Shown here: one piece after another, positions 46,309-54,644 of the stretch
Layout of the letters: every line of letters begins with the position of its first letter
How positions within the stretch are numbered: the stretch's first letter is position 1
The notes under the pieces: generated by a model
What the model was told of the DNA's origin: nothing
Database searches by the model: none
The model's input: only the letters and a program-made list of their open reading frames with translations
Position numbers and translations under genes: made by a program
NCBI GenBank assembly: GCA_000224765.2
Contig: AGAU01000240.1
Coordinates: 23,036-87,035, forward strand
Direction of reading: 5' to 3'
Origin: SAR324 cluster bacterium JCVI-SC AAA005
Lineage (GTDB): Bacteria > SAR324 > NAC60-12
DNA length: 64,000 bases

Positions 46309-46941
46309 TTGTCGTTAGGTAAAATCGAAGACGGAATTGTGGTTCCTCCACATCCTTTTGGAATTGAACTGGAAGGGAAGTTAGTGATGATCGAGCTACT
46401 CTTTGTTAAAAAGTCTACAGCAGAGCTTTACACAGCCTATCAACTGGATCAATACGGATACAATGGGACCTATCTGCCCTGTGGACCGTTTTCAACCTAA
46501 TCAGACTATTTGAATTGGCTTCGTTTGTTTGAAAATGGAACAGATCCTGTTTTTTTGCAATACTCAACAAGGCCACTGGAAAAGCTGTAGATGTCGCTAG
46601 TTTTCTGAGAATTAATCCTCAATAGGGAACAATCGAAGTTGGACATCTCAATTGCTCTCACTTACTGAAGAAAACCAAGCAAGTGACAGAGGCTATGTCC
46701 CTGAGGACGAAATTGGCCTTTAAAAATGGCTACCGCCGGTGTGAATGGAAGTGCAATGCTCTCAACATCAATTCTCGCAGAGCAGTGCAAAGACTGGGAT
46801 TTTTCCACGAGAGGACATTTGGACAAGCTTTGGTTGTCAAGGGTAGGAATTGAGGCACTTATTTGGTTTGCTGTCGTTGATAAGGAGTGGAAAGATTTGG
46901 AGCGGTGTTTCTTAAGATATTTGTCTGAAAAAAATCGTTGA
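46309..46941 (+). pseudogene. GNAT acetyltransferase (RimJ/RimL-like) remnant
   Basis: Forward frames rebuild a GNAT protein: PHPFGIELEGKLVMIELL, AYQLDQYGYNGTYLPCGPF, TAA, SDYLNWLRLFENGTDPVF, then after a shift LNKATGKAVDVASFLRINPQ, TAG, GTIEVGHLNCSHLLKKT and AMSLRTKLAFKNGYRR, CEWKCNALNINSRRAVQR, LGFFHERTFGQALVVKGRN and, in another frame, VVDKEWKDLERCFLRYL. TYLPYGPF and EWKCNALNxxSRRAAxRLGF are diagnostic of this subgroup. Several stops and shifts make it dead. The 209 bp before it hold nothing recognised. Confidence 0.8.
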
Positions 46942-47104
46942 AAATCAGTTACAACAAATCTCTCTAGCCTCATTGACTGAACCTCTGCTCTACAAAGTGG
47001 ATGAGTGAGAATAAAAGAAGGATACTCTTGGAAGATCTCCTGAACCACAAATGTTACCAGAAGAAAACACAATAAGCCTTTACCAGACGGAGGAGATACT
47101 GAGC

Positions 47105-48535
47105 ATGACGGTCAAATCAAGATGGAGACTTTGCCTGATGTTTTTGGGATGGCTGCTTACTAGCGTATACAGTCACCCTCTATTTGCTCAGTCAATTGAA
47201 TGGAATCGTTCTCCTGCCTACCTGACACCTGCCCAAGTGCACGATGATCTTGTTGCAGTAAAGCAATTGATCCGAGAGAATTATGTTCACTATGATCGTC
47301 TCCAGCAGGTAGGCCATGACTGGGATCAAATCTTCTTAGAGTTGAGGTTACAGTTGTTGGCAAACCCTCGCCCAATGCTGACCCAACACTTTCAGGAAAA
47401 ACTCTTGGAAGCTTTGCATTCCACTGAGGATCCTGTCTTCCGGGCAGATCTACATCTACCTCGGCGGCACTATCAGACTCGCATTCCGCTGGTAGAGCCT
47501 CGGTTTACAGACTTGCGTCTGGCTAAACATGGAGATCGCTTTCGGGTGCTGCCTGATCAAAAATTTCCTGGATTAGCGAATCTCTGGCTGAATGAATGTA
47601 ATCATCCTAATGTGCGTTTGTTCCCAATCCTACCAGAGCGAATTCGTGAGGAAAGAGTGATGCTGGGGGTCTATGCATCTAGCTTTCCTGAACGACTTGG
47701 GTGTGACTTTGTTGATGAGTTGAATCGAAAAGTCACTCGAGAACTCCTATTACAACGCATTGTCAAAGAATTGGTATCTCCTAGACAAACACTGTTTCAA
47801 GCAGATGAAGGTCGCGTGTTTTATGTTCGTTGGCTTCGTGATGGACGCAAAGAGGAGACGGCTGTAAGAGATTTTTATTTGCTGCCGGAGAGAATGAGTT
47901 CAGCCCGAACACTAATACTTGATGTCCGTGACAATGCTCAGGGCAGTTTCTCCTTTATTGAGCGCTGGCTTCGTGATGTCTTACGAAATAACGTGCAAAG
48001 TTCCATCGTACGGGAAAAGCAAACTTCCACGACAATCAAAGGCTTGTTACGTCAAATGGAGTGGCAGGAACGTCAGCTTTCTCAATCAGGGTGGCTGCAA
48101 GATGCCTTGGCTCAGCAGCGAGGTGTTTTTGCATCGACGTTACAGCGTTTTGAAGAAGAATCGATCAAGGTCAAATGGATGGAGACAAAATTTCTGTTTC
48201 AAGGCAAACCGAAATCCCCAAAATGGAACAAGCGGTTGATCGTGATTGCTAATGACCAGTGTGGACCGGGTTGTCAGTTTTTGGTTGGGCTAAGCCGCCA
48301 GTTGCCAAATACTACGCTACTCGGAACGAACTCGGGTCCCTATCCAGATGGGAATTTAGTGCCGATGTTTCAGCTGCCAGCATCAGGTATTTTGCTCTCT
48401 TTCAGTCATCAGCTTCACTTGGATCATCAGTTAAACGTAGTGCCACCATCTGGGCAAGAACCAGACTTCTGGCTATTCCCTACAACAACCCTGAGCAGTG
48501 TAATGCGTTTTGCTAACAGTGAGCTAGAGCCTTGA
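47105..48535 (+). CDS. Exported peptidase S41-like protein lacking a clear catalytic serine
   Basis: A 476-residue exported protein: signal peptide ending PLFAQS, a helical cap with ENYVHYDRLQQVG, and a C-terminal S41 (tail-specific protease) core with ARTLILDVRDNAQGSFSFIE and RLIVIANDQCGPGCQFLVGL, TLLGTNSGPYPDGN. In active S41 enzymes the position of CGPGC holds the Ser nucleophile (S-A-x-E); here no Ser is present. It may be inactive or use another residue. GGAGGAG before ATG 47105 decides the start. Frame intact. Confidence 0.6.
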   Translation: MTVKSRWRLCLMFLGWLLTSVYSHPLFAQSIEWNRSPAYLTPAQVHDDLVAVKQLIRENYVHYDRLQQVGHDWDQIFLELRLQLLANPRPMLTQHFQEKLLEALHSTEDPVFRADLHLPRRHYQTRIPLVEPRFTDLRLAKHGDRFRVLPDQKFPGLANLWLNECNHPNVRLFPILPERIREERVMLGVYASSFPERLGCDFVDELNRKVTRELLLQRIVKELVSPRQTLFQADEGRVFYVRWLRDGRKEETAVRDFYLLPERMSSARTLILDVRDNAQGSFSFIERWLRDVLRNNVQSSIVREKQTSTTIKGLLRQMEWQERQLSQSGWLQDALAQQRGVFASTLQRFEEESIKVKWMETKFLFQGKPKSPKWNKRLIVIANDQCGPGCQFLVGLSRQLPNTTLLGTNSGPYPDGNLVPMFQLPASGILLSFSHQLHLDHQLNVVPPSGQEPDFWLFPTTTLSSVMRFANSELEP

Positions 48536-48600
48536 TTGGTCAAAAATTTGTATGAACTTTTGAATGTTTTTGGTTCCTTTCCATTAGAACGAGCAATGAT

Positions 48601-49221
48601 ATGAAAGTAGGCAATACGCCCGCCCCAGCCCAGATTTCAAGTCAGAAAAAAGCTGAGAAAACAGAGGAAAGCAAGTTGCCTTTCCCAATTCCACAAGCGG
48701 CTCAGCCTGTTCACCAACCAGATACGCGCTACAATAACGTTCGAGGGCCAGAAGATCATAAACAATCAATCACCCTTAGACGCTCCTATGTGATGGTGGT
48801 GTCTAGTTACGAGAAGGTTGCCCAGAGACAACAGCTTACGGATAAAGCTGCAGAGCAATTTGCGGAGACCCTGCAACTCCGCTTGAACACGCTGAATGAG
48901 CAAGCTCTGCGGGAAATCCAAGAATTACCAGAATTCAAACGTCTTGAAACAGAAAACATTCGGGAACTTGGTGAAGAATTGGTGGAACGGATGCAGGATG
49001 AACAGCAGCAATCAGAAGCATTTGCTCTTCTGAAAAATCCAAAATTTGCTGAGTACATGGAGTCAAAGGATAGTGCTCAACGTAGTTTTGCAGAGCAAAT
49101 GCAGGACTTTGGTTCTGAAACCTTGATGTTTGGGGCCTTGGAAATGATCAAGGACTTTGGAGGGTTAGCCGGCTTGAGTGATGCAGGTAATAGCAAAGGA
49201 AATGTCAGCATCAAGGTCTAA
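48601..49221 (+). CDS. Coiled-coil hypothetical protein
   Basis: A 206-residue cytoplasmic protein with a proline-rich N-terminus (PAPAQISSQKKAEK, FPIPQAAQPVHQPD) and a long helical middle (about residues 75-175: QLTDKAAEQFAETLQLRL, ENIRELGEELVERMQDEQQ) ending in a Gly-rich tail. No membrane segment. The composition resembles flagellar rod or chaperone-type proteins, but I do not recognise it. It lies 65 bp after the S41-like gene, followed by dgkA. Confidence 0.5.
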   Translation: MKVGNTPAPAQISSQKKAEKTEESKLPFPIPQAAQPVHQPDTRYNNVRGPEDHKQSITLRRSYVMVVSSYEKVAQRQQLTDKAAEQFAETLQLRLNTLNEQALREIQELPEFKRLETENIRELGEELVERMQDEQQQSEAFALLKNPKFAEYMESKDSAQRSFAEQMQDFGSETLMFGALEMIKDFGGLAGLSDAGNSKGNVSIKV

Positions 49222-49271
49222 ATTTCTTAATAGCAAGTAACTATTTCCTATTTTCCTCATCCCCCTCATTC

Positions 49272-49673
49272 ATGATTGATTCAATGGAAGGGGAATCCCC
49301 TACAGTACCTCCCCATCAGACTGGCTGGCGTAGAATCAAGAGTGCTTTCTGTTTCTCCTTGGATGGGTTCCGCGCTTGCTACACTGGTGAAGAAGCATTC
49401 CGACAGGAAGTTTGGTTAGCCACATTTCTGATTCCTCTCTCAATGTTACTGCCGATCAGTGCACTCAGTACGGCTTTATTGATCGCAAGTGTTTTACTGG
49501 TGATGATTGTTGAAATCCTCAACTCTGCTGTTGAGACGGTTGTTGATCGTATTTCGAAAGACCACCATCTTCTTTCAAAAAAAGCGAAGGACATGGGCAG
49601 TGCTGCGGTCTTCCTCAGCCTGGTCAATCTCACTGTTGTTTGGGCATCTGTACTCTGGACAGAGTGGAATTGA
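49272..49673 (+). CDS. dgkA: Diacylglycerol kinase (prokaryotic)
   Basis: DgkA phosphorylates diacylglycerol, recycling lipid from membrane-derived oligosaccharide synthesis. The 133-residue protein has the family's three transmembrane helices and the active-site block EILNSAVETVVDRIS followed by LLSKKAKDMGSAAV, containing the catalytic Glu and Asn and the KDMGSAAV loop. The N-terminal RRIKSAFCFSLDGFRACYTGEEAFRQE (RRIKSAFCFSLDGF, TGEEAFRQE) also matches. It is followed by the MORN protein in the same direction. Confidence 0.9.
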   Translation: MIDSMEGESPTVPPHQTGWRRIKSAFCFSLDGFRACYTGEEAFRQEVWLATFLIPLSMLLPISALSTALLIASVLLVMIVEILNSAVETVVDRISKDHHLLSKKAKDMGSAAVFLSLVNLTVVWASVLWTEWN

Positions 49674-49732
49674 ATTTTCTATAAACACAAGCGTTGCACT
49701 TTCTTTGGCTTTCTACTAGCTTTTGACGACTT

Positions 49733-50170
49733 ATGGTCAAACCAAAACCTGTCATGGGTTGGCAAGGCGTAAGTTTAAGCCTGCTAATGAGCATCATCCC
49801 GATGAATAGTTGGGCTGACTTTCCCCGCTTGCCAGCCATTAAGCCGGTAGAGATCTTCGTACGAGAATCCCTGAAACCGGCACAGGAGCGCTATTATCGA
49901 GATGGGTTCCTCTATTACTTGGGACCTATAGAAGGTAATCGTGCTCATGGAAAAGGAAGGCTGTTTTGGAAGAACGGCAAGGTCCGCTATGACGGGGACT
50001 TCATTGAGGGGCGTCTCGAAGGCGCTGGAAAGTTGTTTGACCACGATGGACGCCTGCTCTACCAGGGAGAGTTTCGAGCGGGTGTTTTTGCACGTGGTTC
50101 ATACTTCAATGCTGCTGGGGAAGTCATGTATGAAGGTGACTTCCCTCCACCACCCCTGCTCCAAAATTAA
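49733..50170 (+). CDS. Exported MORN-repeat protein
   Basis: A 145-residue protein with an N-terminal leader (VSLSLLMSIIPMNSWA) and MORN-type repeats: YYLGPIEGNRAHGKGRLFW, VRYDGDFIEGRLEGAGKLF, LLYQGEFRAGVFARGSYF and VMYEGDF. These repeats form beta-hairpins that bind lipids or proteins. It is located between dgkA and the HU-family gene. Role unknown. Confidence 0.7.
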   Translation: MVKPKPVMGWQGVSLSLLMSIIPMNSWADFPRLPAIKPVEIFVRESLKPAQERYYRDGFLYYLGPIEGNRAHGKGRLFWKNGKVRYDGDFIEGRLEGAGKLFDHDGRLLYQGEFRAGVFARGSYFNAAGEVMYEGDFPPPPLLQN

Positions 50171-50202
50171 TGGGGCGGTATCCTTATGCCGTAGGTAATT
50201 AG

Positions 50203-50478
50203 ATGGTCAAAGCTGATGTTGTACGTCGAGTCCGTTTAGAAACGGGCATTTCTCAGGGTGAAGCTGAGGATTTAATTAATGAGCTGTTGGAAATTATGCG
50301 TCAGACCTTGGAGTCTGGGGACAACCTGATGGTCACCAACTTTGGGCTCTTTGAATTGAAGGACAAGGTTGCCCGACCTGGCAGGGACCCCAAGAGCAAA
50401 GTTGAGCACCGCATTGATGCCCGCCGAGTGATTTCTTTCCACCCTGCAAAAACATGGCGGGAGGAATTGAATCAGTAA
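50203..50478 (+). CDS. HU/IHF-family DNA-binding protein (IHF-alpha-like)
   Basis: A 91-residue HU/IHF-family protein: MVKADVVRRVRLETGISQG, VTNFGLFELKDKVARPGRDPK and RRVISFHPAKTWREELN. The beta-arm reads ARPGRDPKSKVEHRID, where PGRDPK replaces the usual GRNPKT, retaining the Pro. With the other member at 43840 the genome has at least two paralogues that could pair as a heterodimer; this is inference. AGG precedes ATG 50203. Confidence 0.85.
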   Translation: MVKADVVRRVRLETGISQGEAEDLINELLEIMRQTLESGDNLMVTNFGLFELKDKVARPGRDPKSKVEHRIDARRVISFHPAKTWREELNQ

Positions 50479-50522
50479 GTTAATCAACACAAGCATTGCA
50501 ATTTAAACAACGAATAACTGCT

Positions 50523-50579
50523 AGAATTTTTGTGCAGTGCACAAAAATTCTTGACAACGAAGAGTTGAGTCTTCATTGT
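50523..50579 (+). promoter_or_regulatory. Perfect inverted repeat overlapping a TTGACA box (operator/promoter)
   Basis: Two 14-bp arms, AGAATTTTTGTGCA (50523-50536) and TGCACAAAAATTCT (50538-50551), are exact complements separated by one base. The right end overlaps a consensus -35 box TTGACA (50551-50556). CATTGT at 50574-50579 is a weak -10 at 17-bp spacing. T-run before and A-run after the core is the opposite order of a terminator, so this is a repressor-type operator. TGCA-centred palindromes are known for the polyhydroxyalkanoate regulator PhaR, which fits the phasin-like product downstream; that link is inference. Confidence 0.6.
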
Positions 50580-50620
50580 GGAAACCACGTTAAACGCTTG
50601 GTTGATTAGGCAGCTAAGCA

Positions 50621-51046
50621 TTGCTATCTCCCAACCGGGGCTCTCGACGGAATATTGTGCCTCCTCCATTCAAATATGCTGACAAGATTTCCAAAGGAGT
50701 TGAAACATTCTGCTCTATGCAGAGGCAGACTCTCAAGATGGCCTTCGAAAATTTTGAAAGATCAAAAAACCTTCGATATGAAAGTTTTAGTCGAGCACAA
50801 GTCTCCCTCCAAGATGCTACTGAAACCTTCGGGCAGCAAGTTCTGACAACCCAACTAGCGGTCAGAAGGTTTATAAATCTAGTGTTTCAGCCAAAATTAC
50901 TGAAGACTGCAAGGCGGTGGGAAACGTTGCAGCACAACTTCAGCATCCACTGTGAGCATGTTCTGAATCAAATCAATTATGTGTGGTGGTGTCAAAACGG
51001 GCTACGGAGCAAAGTCAAAATGCAGAAAGCAGGGCATAGCAGTTGA
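50621..51046 (+). CDS. Phasin-like helical protein (tentative)
   Basis: A 141-residue protein, all helical by eye, with VETFCSMQRQTLKMAFENF, SRAQVSLQDATETFGQQV and RRFINLVFQPK. Length and amphipathic helices after a short leader are as in phasins, the coat proteins of polyhydroxyalkanoate granules, but identity to a family is not certain. Start is TTG 50621; a later Met (CSMQRQ) would be an internal start. An operator-like palindrome and TTGACA lie about 65 bp upstream. Its stop overlaps a following frame by four bases. Confidence 0.45.
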   Translation: MLSPNRGSRRNIVPPPFKYADKISKGVETFCSMQRQTLKMAFENFERSKNLRYESFSRAQVSLQDATETFGQQVLTTQLAVRRFINLVFQPKLLKTARRWETLQHNFSIHCEHVLNQINYVWWCQNGLRSKVKMQKAGHSS

Positions 51047-51396
51047 CCCAAAACATTTTAAATGACCAGCTTGATACTATTCAGGACAGCGTAATAAGGA
51101 GCTTGGCACGACCTTCGGTTTTGGTAACTACGCGGGAAAATAAGGAAGAAGAAATTTTGACGGAAGTCAAAGCTTCAGTAACGAAAACGGCTATTCCAGA
51201 AGCCGTGAGTTCCTTCGATCCTGCTTTAACAAACAATGAATCCAAGCCACCGAAGAAGCAACCAACTGAACAAGCCAGTGAGCTTGTACTGGTAAGATCG
51301 ATTTTGGAAGAAAAGTCAACGATGACAAAATTCGCCAGCAATCTAAAAGACTTACAAATAACTGGCTCAAGCCGGAATTCACGACGCTCCAAGTAG
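51043..51396 (+). CDS. Hypothetical protein coupled to the phasin-like gene
   Basis: A 117-residue frame that starts with TTG inside the stop of the previous gene (TTGA overlap), suggesting coupling or a frameshift that split one longer gene. It is polar, Lys/Thr/Glu-rich and probably disordered (TRENKEEEILTEVKASVTK, ESKPPKKQPTEQASE) with a basic end. Lys/Pro/Ala-type tails occur in granule-associated proteins, which would suit the neighbour. No family recognised. Confidence 0.35.
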   Translation: MTQNILNDQLDTIQDSVIRSLARPSVLVTTRENKEEEILTEVKASVTKTAIPEAVSSFDPALTNNESKPPKKQPTEQASELVLVRSILEEKSTMTKFASNLKDLQITGSSRNSRRSK

Positions 51397-51453
51397 GCAA
51401 AGTAACCTGCCTAATTCACCTAAACTTAATGCTATCAAATAATGGAAAGGAAT

Positions 51454-51663
51454 ATGAGTATTTCTCGATTGAAAAATTCAATTACGCAAGAAGAAATTGA
51501 TGCTGCCTTAGCAAATTTCTTGGCAAAAGGAGGATCCATTACCCACCTTCAAGATCCCCGAACAACGGCTTTGTGGAACAATGAATTTGATGATCCGTTC
51601 ACGTCTGATGACGACAGCTCCATCAATCCAGATCATCTGAGAATTGCGCATTCAGAGTTTTGA
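51454..51663 (+). CDS. Small hypothetical protein
   Basis: A 69-residue protein, MSISRLKNSITQEEID onward, with an acidic end (DDPFTSDDDSSINPD). GGAAAGGA lies just before ATG 51454, while ATG 51442 overlaps that site, so I chose 51454. The last 41 bases overlap the convergent gene at 51623. No family recognised. Confidence 0.45.
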   Translation: MSISRLKNSITQEEIDAALANFLAKGGSITHLQDPRTTALWNNEFDDPFTSDDDSSINPDHLRIAHSEF

Positions 51664-52408
51664 ATTGGCTCAGACGCTGTAGCCAACTACGGCGTCTGTC
51701 TTCCTCCCTCTGCGCATGATTAGATTTACCCCATTCCTCCTCGCTACTTCCAACTTCGCTAACCAACCACTCTTCAACTTCTAATTTCTGACTTAATTTC
51801 GGTTCACAACTCCATTGAGCCTGGATGTCCTGACTATTGCCAGGGCAGCTCGCATGAAATTTCCAGCCGAGATACTGTAAACTCCCGATCTCGTTCCGGT
51901 AGAGGCATCGAATAAGAAACAATTCATCTGTTTGGTAATTGAACACAGGGATCTCCAAAATAAATTCTGACTCATCAGGAATACAAAGCCATCTTGGCCA
52001 AGACCACCTCCAATTCCCATGAAAACATGATTTACTGGGTTGGAATTCTACGAGTTTTTTAGGATGAGGCAGATTCCCTGCTGCGCTTTGCTGTCTACCA
52101 AGAATCAGGATTTCTTCACAATCTGGAACAAAATCACCCTGCAAAAGTCGAATAATACTGAGGTTTTTCCGGTAATCTTTTGGGCCTTTTGTCCATGGCC
52201 AGCTTACCGGCGCACCTTGCTCCAAATTTTCAAGAAGAGTTTCTGCAACATGTTGTCGGGAAGGAGCTGCTATCAGAGCCTGATAGGTTTTTTCCTGTCT
52301 CAGAATGACCCAAAAAAGTGAGAAATCATTAATTTGATGAGGGAATAAAATCCTTGGTCGGAATTGATTCAGCCAAGATTGTGCAATTTCTGGGAGGACT
52401 TTTTTCAT
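51623..52408 (-). CDS. Hypothetical protein, Trp-rich
   Basis: A roughly 261-residue cytoplasmic protein rich in Trp (SWLNQFRPRILF, GNWRWSWPRWLCIPDES, QYLGWKFHASCPGN) with an acidic-basic C-terminus (SSEEEWGKSNHAQREEDRRR). ATG 52408 begins MKKVLPEIAQSW; the GTG at 52432 gives eight extra residues. No catalytic motif or family recognised. Its end overlaps the small convergent gene by 41 bp. Confidence 0.5.
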   Translation of the reverse strand: MKKVLPEIAQSWLNQFRPRILFPHQINDFSLFWVILRQEKTYQALIAAPSRQHVAETLLENLEQGAPVSWPWTKGPKDYRKNLSIIRLLQGDFVPDCEEILILGRQQSAAGNLPHPKKLVEFQPSKSCFHGNWRWSWPRWLCIPDESEFILEIPVFNYQTDELFLIRCLYRNEIGSLQYLGWKFHASCPGNSQDIQAQWSCEPKLSQKLEVEEWLVSEVGSSEEEWGKSNHAQREEDRRRSWLQRLSQFKTLNAQFSDDLD

Positions 52409-52501
52409 GGAATGACTTTCAAAAAACCACACTGAGCAGGTAGCGTCTTAGCAGTCTTCAAGAATTGGAATAAGATTTCTGACTAGGTGATATGGCCTAG
52501 T

Positions 52502-52527
52502 TGCCCTGATCAAATATGATCAGGGCA
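52502..52527. other. Perfect 11-bp hairpin, loop AATA
   Basis: Arms TGCCCTGATCA (52502-52512) and TGATCAGGGCA (52517-52527) pair perfectly around AATA. Neither side has a U-run, so it is not a standard intrinsic terminator. It lies between the start of the Trp-rich gene and the 5'-nucleotidase remnant, both reverse-strand. It may be a regulatory hairpin or a repeat element; I see no second copy. Confidence 0.45.
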
Positions 52528-52594
52528 CGAAAGACTCCTTCGTTACGGGGAGCATGCTCTGAAACAACTAGATCAACTCTAGATACATGATCGT

Positions 52595-53150
52595 TCACCT
52601 AGCCCGCAGCGTTCGTGTTGGGGAGGCTAGTATACAAGTTTTCTTGATCTTTGAACTTTTATTTGAGCCGCTATGCAGTAACGTAATAATTAGATCAACA
52701 TGCTGTTCTTCACACAAGATTTGTATGATTTCTTTGGTGCTTCCAAAGATGTAAAGAAATGCTAAATAATCATCCAATTTTTGACGTTACATTGGAGCAG
52801 CAGGTGTCATTAAACCAAATCCCCCGATTTGAAACCCACCTTCTTCAATAATTTCGAAACTTAGAAGTTTTCGCCAATTACTGCCCTATAATACTGTATT
52901 TTCAGCTAGCATTGGGAAATTGGCAGTTTTCTTAGCCACCTTTAGCCTGTCAGCTCCCAACGCCAAATCTGCATTTCCTAAAACTACGTTGTCCCACTGT
53001 AGTACATTCATAATTTCCAGTTGTGGAAATCTTGGAGGAGAGTGTACATGCCTTAGAAAATGACTAAAATTGGATCTCCCTACCAAGTCTCTGGTATCGA
53101 GCTGTATCGTTGGGACTTCCTCGGGGTTGAGGGCTAGAGCATCAGTAATG
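52595..53150 (-). pseudogene. 5'-nucleotidase-like metallophosphatase remnant
   Basis: Reverse-strand pieces match the UshA/SoxB-type metallophosphatase domain: IQLDTRDLVGRSNFSHF, then PQLEIMNVLQWDNVVLGNADL (family MNALGYDAVVLGNHEFD), TANFPMLAEN, a stop, IIEEGGFQIGGFGLMTPAA, another stop and TKEIIQILCEEQHVDLIIT-LLHSG. His and other metal ligands of the intact family are partly lost (LGNHE has become LGNAD), and the C-terminal domain is missing. Several stops interrupt it. The gap from 53151 to 53277 has nothing recognised. Confidence 0.7.
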
Positions 53151-53277
53151 TAAAGCTAGCTTTGATTGCTATTTGGATACTTTGAGGCAAGGATACTTTT
53201 GGTATACCTGGTGGTCAAAATACGCAGTTGCCCTTTGGATGAGTAACTAATATTAGGGAAAGGTAGAAGTAGGGAGA

Positions 53278-53748
53278 TTAGGAGGTGAGCCGGCATGAAA
53301 CCTGAGCATTGCTCAGGTGTTGATTGAATTGGAAACGAAAATTCCTACGTGCTTTTTCAGCAGAAGCTGGACTGTCAAACAACGTCGCAAAGTGTTGGTT
53401 TGCTAGAATCAACCATTGTTTAGATTCTACGTAGTTGCATCCTGCCAATTTTGCAAAGGATATCCAGTGCAAATCTTGACTCCGGTTCGCGGCTTCCTCT
53501 GTCAATTGATCCCAATTAGCCTGTAGAAATTGCTCTTCCTCATAACGTTGCCCCAATGTCCAATCTTCACAACCCATGGATCCTGAAGAACTGGCGAAAG
53601 CAAAGGTAGACGAAGATGAAATGTCTACGGAAAGCGCATCAAGCTTTCCATCAGCAAATCCCATGGGGCCACCCTCGTGACAAGACCAGGCAGTGCCACT
53701 ATTTAGAAGCCAAGCAGCAACAAAAAAACTAGCCCACCTTGCATTCAT
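53278..53748 (-). CDS. DUF3015-like exported protein
   Basis: A 156-residue exported protein; leader ends GTAWSCHEGG. SSSTFAFASSSGSMGCEDW resembles the Ser/Thr strand of DUF3015. A helical end with QANWDQLTEEAANRSQD and AKLAGCNYVESKQWL follows, holding the conserved Cys. Its first 20 bases overlap the preceding paralogue (53729-54199), so the pair is co-transcribed and likely a tandem duplication. Function unknown. Confidence 0.65.
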   Translation of the reverse strand: MNARWASFFVAAWLLNSGTAWSCHEGGPMGFADGKLDALSVDISSSSTFAFASSSGSMGCEDWTLGQRYEEEQFLQANWDQLTEEAANRSQDLHWISFAKLAGCNYVESKQWLILANQHFATLFDSPASAEKARRNFRFQFNQHLSNAQVSCRLTS

Positions 53749-54199
53749 GGCGCAAACTCGGATGTGATTGAATCCATTGGCTCAGTACAGGGACCAACAC
53801 CTCTACCTGACCAGTATTTTGTGAGTGAAAATCAATCCTCTCCTGATGCAACCGAAGGAAATTACCAAACTGCTGTTGGCCGACCTCAGAACAATAATAC
53901 AAAGCTCCTAGCGCCTCGGAGTGTGGCCCATGGCCTGTTGCGATTTCTTCTTCGAGCATGGATTGGTTGGCAACTAAAAACTGCCAACGCGCGAAGCGTT
54001 CCTGCAGCGTAATTTCCCAATTTGGGCAATTGGATGTTCCGGAAGTGGTCGCAGAGGAGTAAATCGGAGAGAAGGTTAGGTCTACAGAGGAAAGCAAAGG
54101 ATCTTCGCTTGTAGCCCCCATCATGGTTCCCTCGCAGCCAGCAAAACTTTCTGCTACTCCGAGAAAAAAAAGCGATGTGAGGAGCAATGAGGAGCGCAT
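53729..54199 (-). CDS. DUF3015-like exported protein (tandem paralogue)
   Basis: A 156-residue exported protein of the same size as its neighbour: leader ends AESFAGCEGTMMG. The body has FSPIYSSATTSGTSNCPNW, matching the family's TSGTSxC strand, and helical VANQSMLEEEIATGHGPHS with LGALYYCSEVGQQQFGNFL, equivalent to the LAxLxGC end. It is first of the pair. No ribosome-binding site is outstanding. Confidence 0.65.
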   Translation of the reverse strand: MRSSLLLTSLFFLGVAESFAGCEGTMMGATSEDPLLSSVDLTFSPIYSSATTSGTSNCPNWEITLQERFARWQFLVANQSMLEEEIATGHGPHSEALGALYYCSEVGQQQFGNFLRLHQERIDFHSQNTGQVEVLVPVLSQWIQSHPSLRHECKVG

Positions 54200-54229
54200 G
54201 GCTTAAGCAAGATCGGGTGAAATGGAGAA

Positions 54230-54251
54230 AGCACCCAGTGCTCTGGGTGCT
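54230..54251 (-). terminator. Probable intrinsic terminator of hpf
   Basis: Arms AGCACCCAG (54230-54238) and CTGGGTGCT (54243-54251) with a four-base loop form a GC-rich nine-bp stem. On the reverse strand it lies just after the hpf stop and is followed by TTCTCCATTTC, a moderately U-rich tail. Confidence 0.65.
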
Positions 54252-54257
54252 GGAGCA

Positions 54258-54548
54258 CTACAAAGCCTTCAGTTTGTCTGATTTGCGGATGATTTGGGTA
54301 CGCATGGAGTCCACTCCACGCGCCAGAGCCTTATAGAGATTTTTATCATCGGAATTGCTTGCAAGCATCTTTTGTTGGTAACTGCAGTTGATACCTACGT
54401 GATAGCTCTCATCTTTCTGACGAGTCAGATGCACATGGAAGGGGTACTTATTGTCGGTAATCTTCGACAGGTCATCAAAGAGTTCGTTAACGTGCTCTTT
54501 GACTGCATCAGAATGTTTCATGTTTTTGAAATTAACATGGATAGACAT
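54258..54548 (-). CDS. hpf: Ribosome hibernation promoting factor (short HPF/RaiA type)
   Basis: A 96-residue protein of the S30AE fold that binds idle ribosomes. It starts SIHVNFKNMKHSDAVKEHV, the usual beta-strand and helix, followed by KYPFHVHLTRQKDESYHVG and NSDDKNLYKALARGVDSMR, TQIIRKSDKLK. The size is the short form without the dimerisation domain of long HPF. A GC-rich hairpin follows its stop. In gamma-proteobacteria it usually sits near rpoN; here no such genes are next to it. Confidence 0.85.
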   Translation of the reverse strand: MSIHVNFKNMKHSDAVKEHVNELFDDLSKITDNKYPFHVHLTRQKDESYHVGINCSYQQKMLASNSDDKNLYKALARGVDSMRTQIIRKSDKLKAL

Positions 54549-54644
54549 GCTACCTCCTCAGGATCTGGCGTTGATACAATCCGTGCGTCCAGCACGGTTT
54601 CCCCAAACAGGTTCAACTCATCCGTACATCGATAGTAGTCTCTC

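Noticed and set aside
50523..50551. Palindrome read as an intrinsic terminator of the HU-family gene
   Set aside because: The runs are T before and A after the core, the reverse of a terminator, and the one-base centre leaves no loop.
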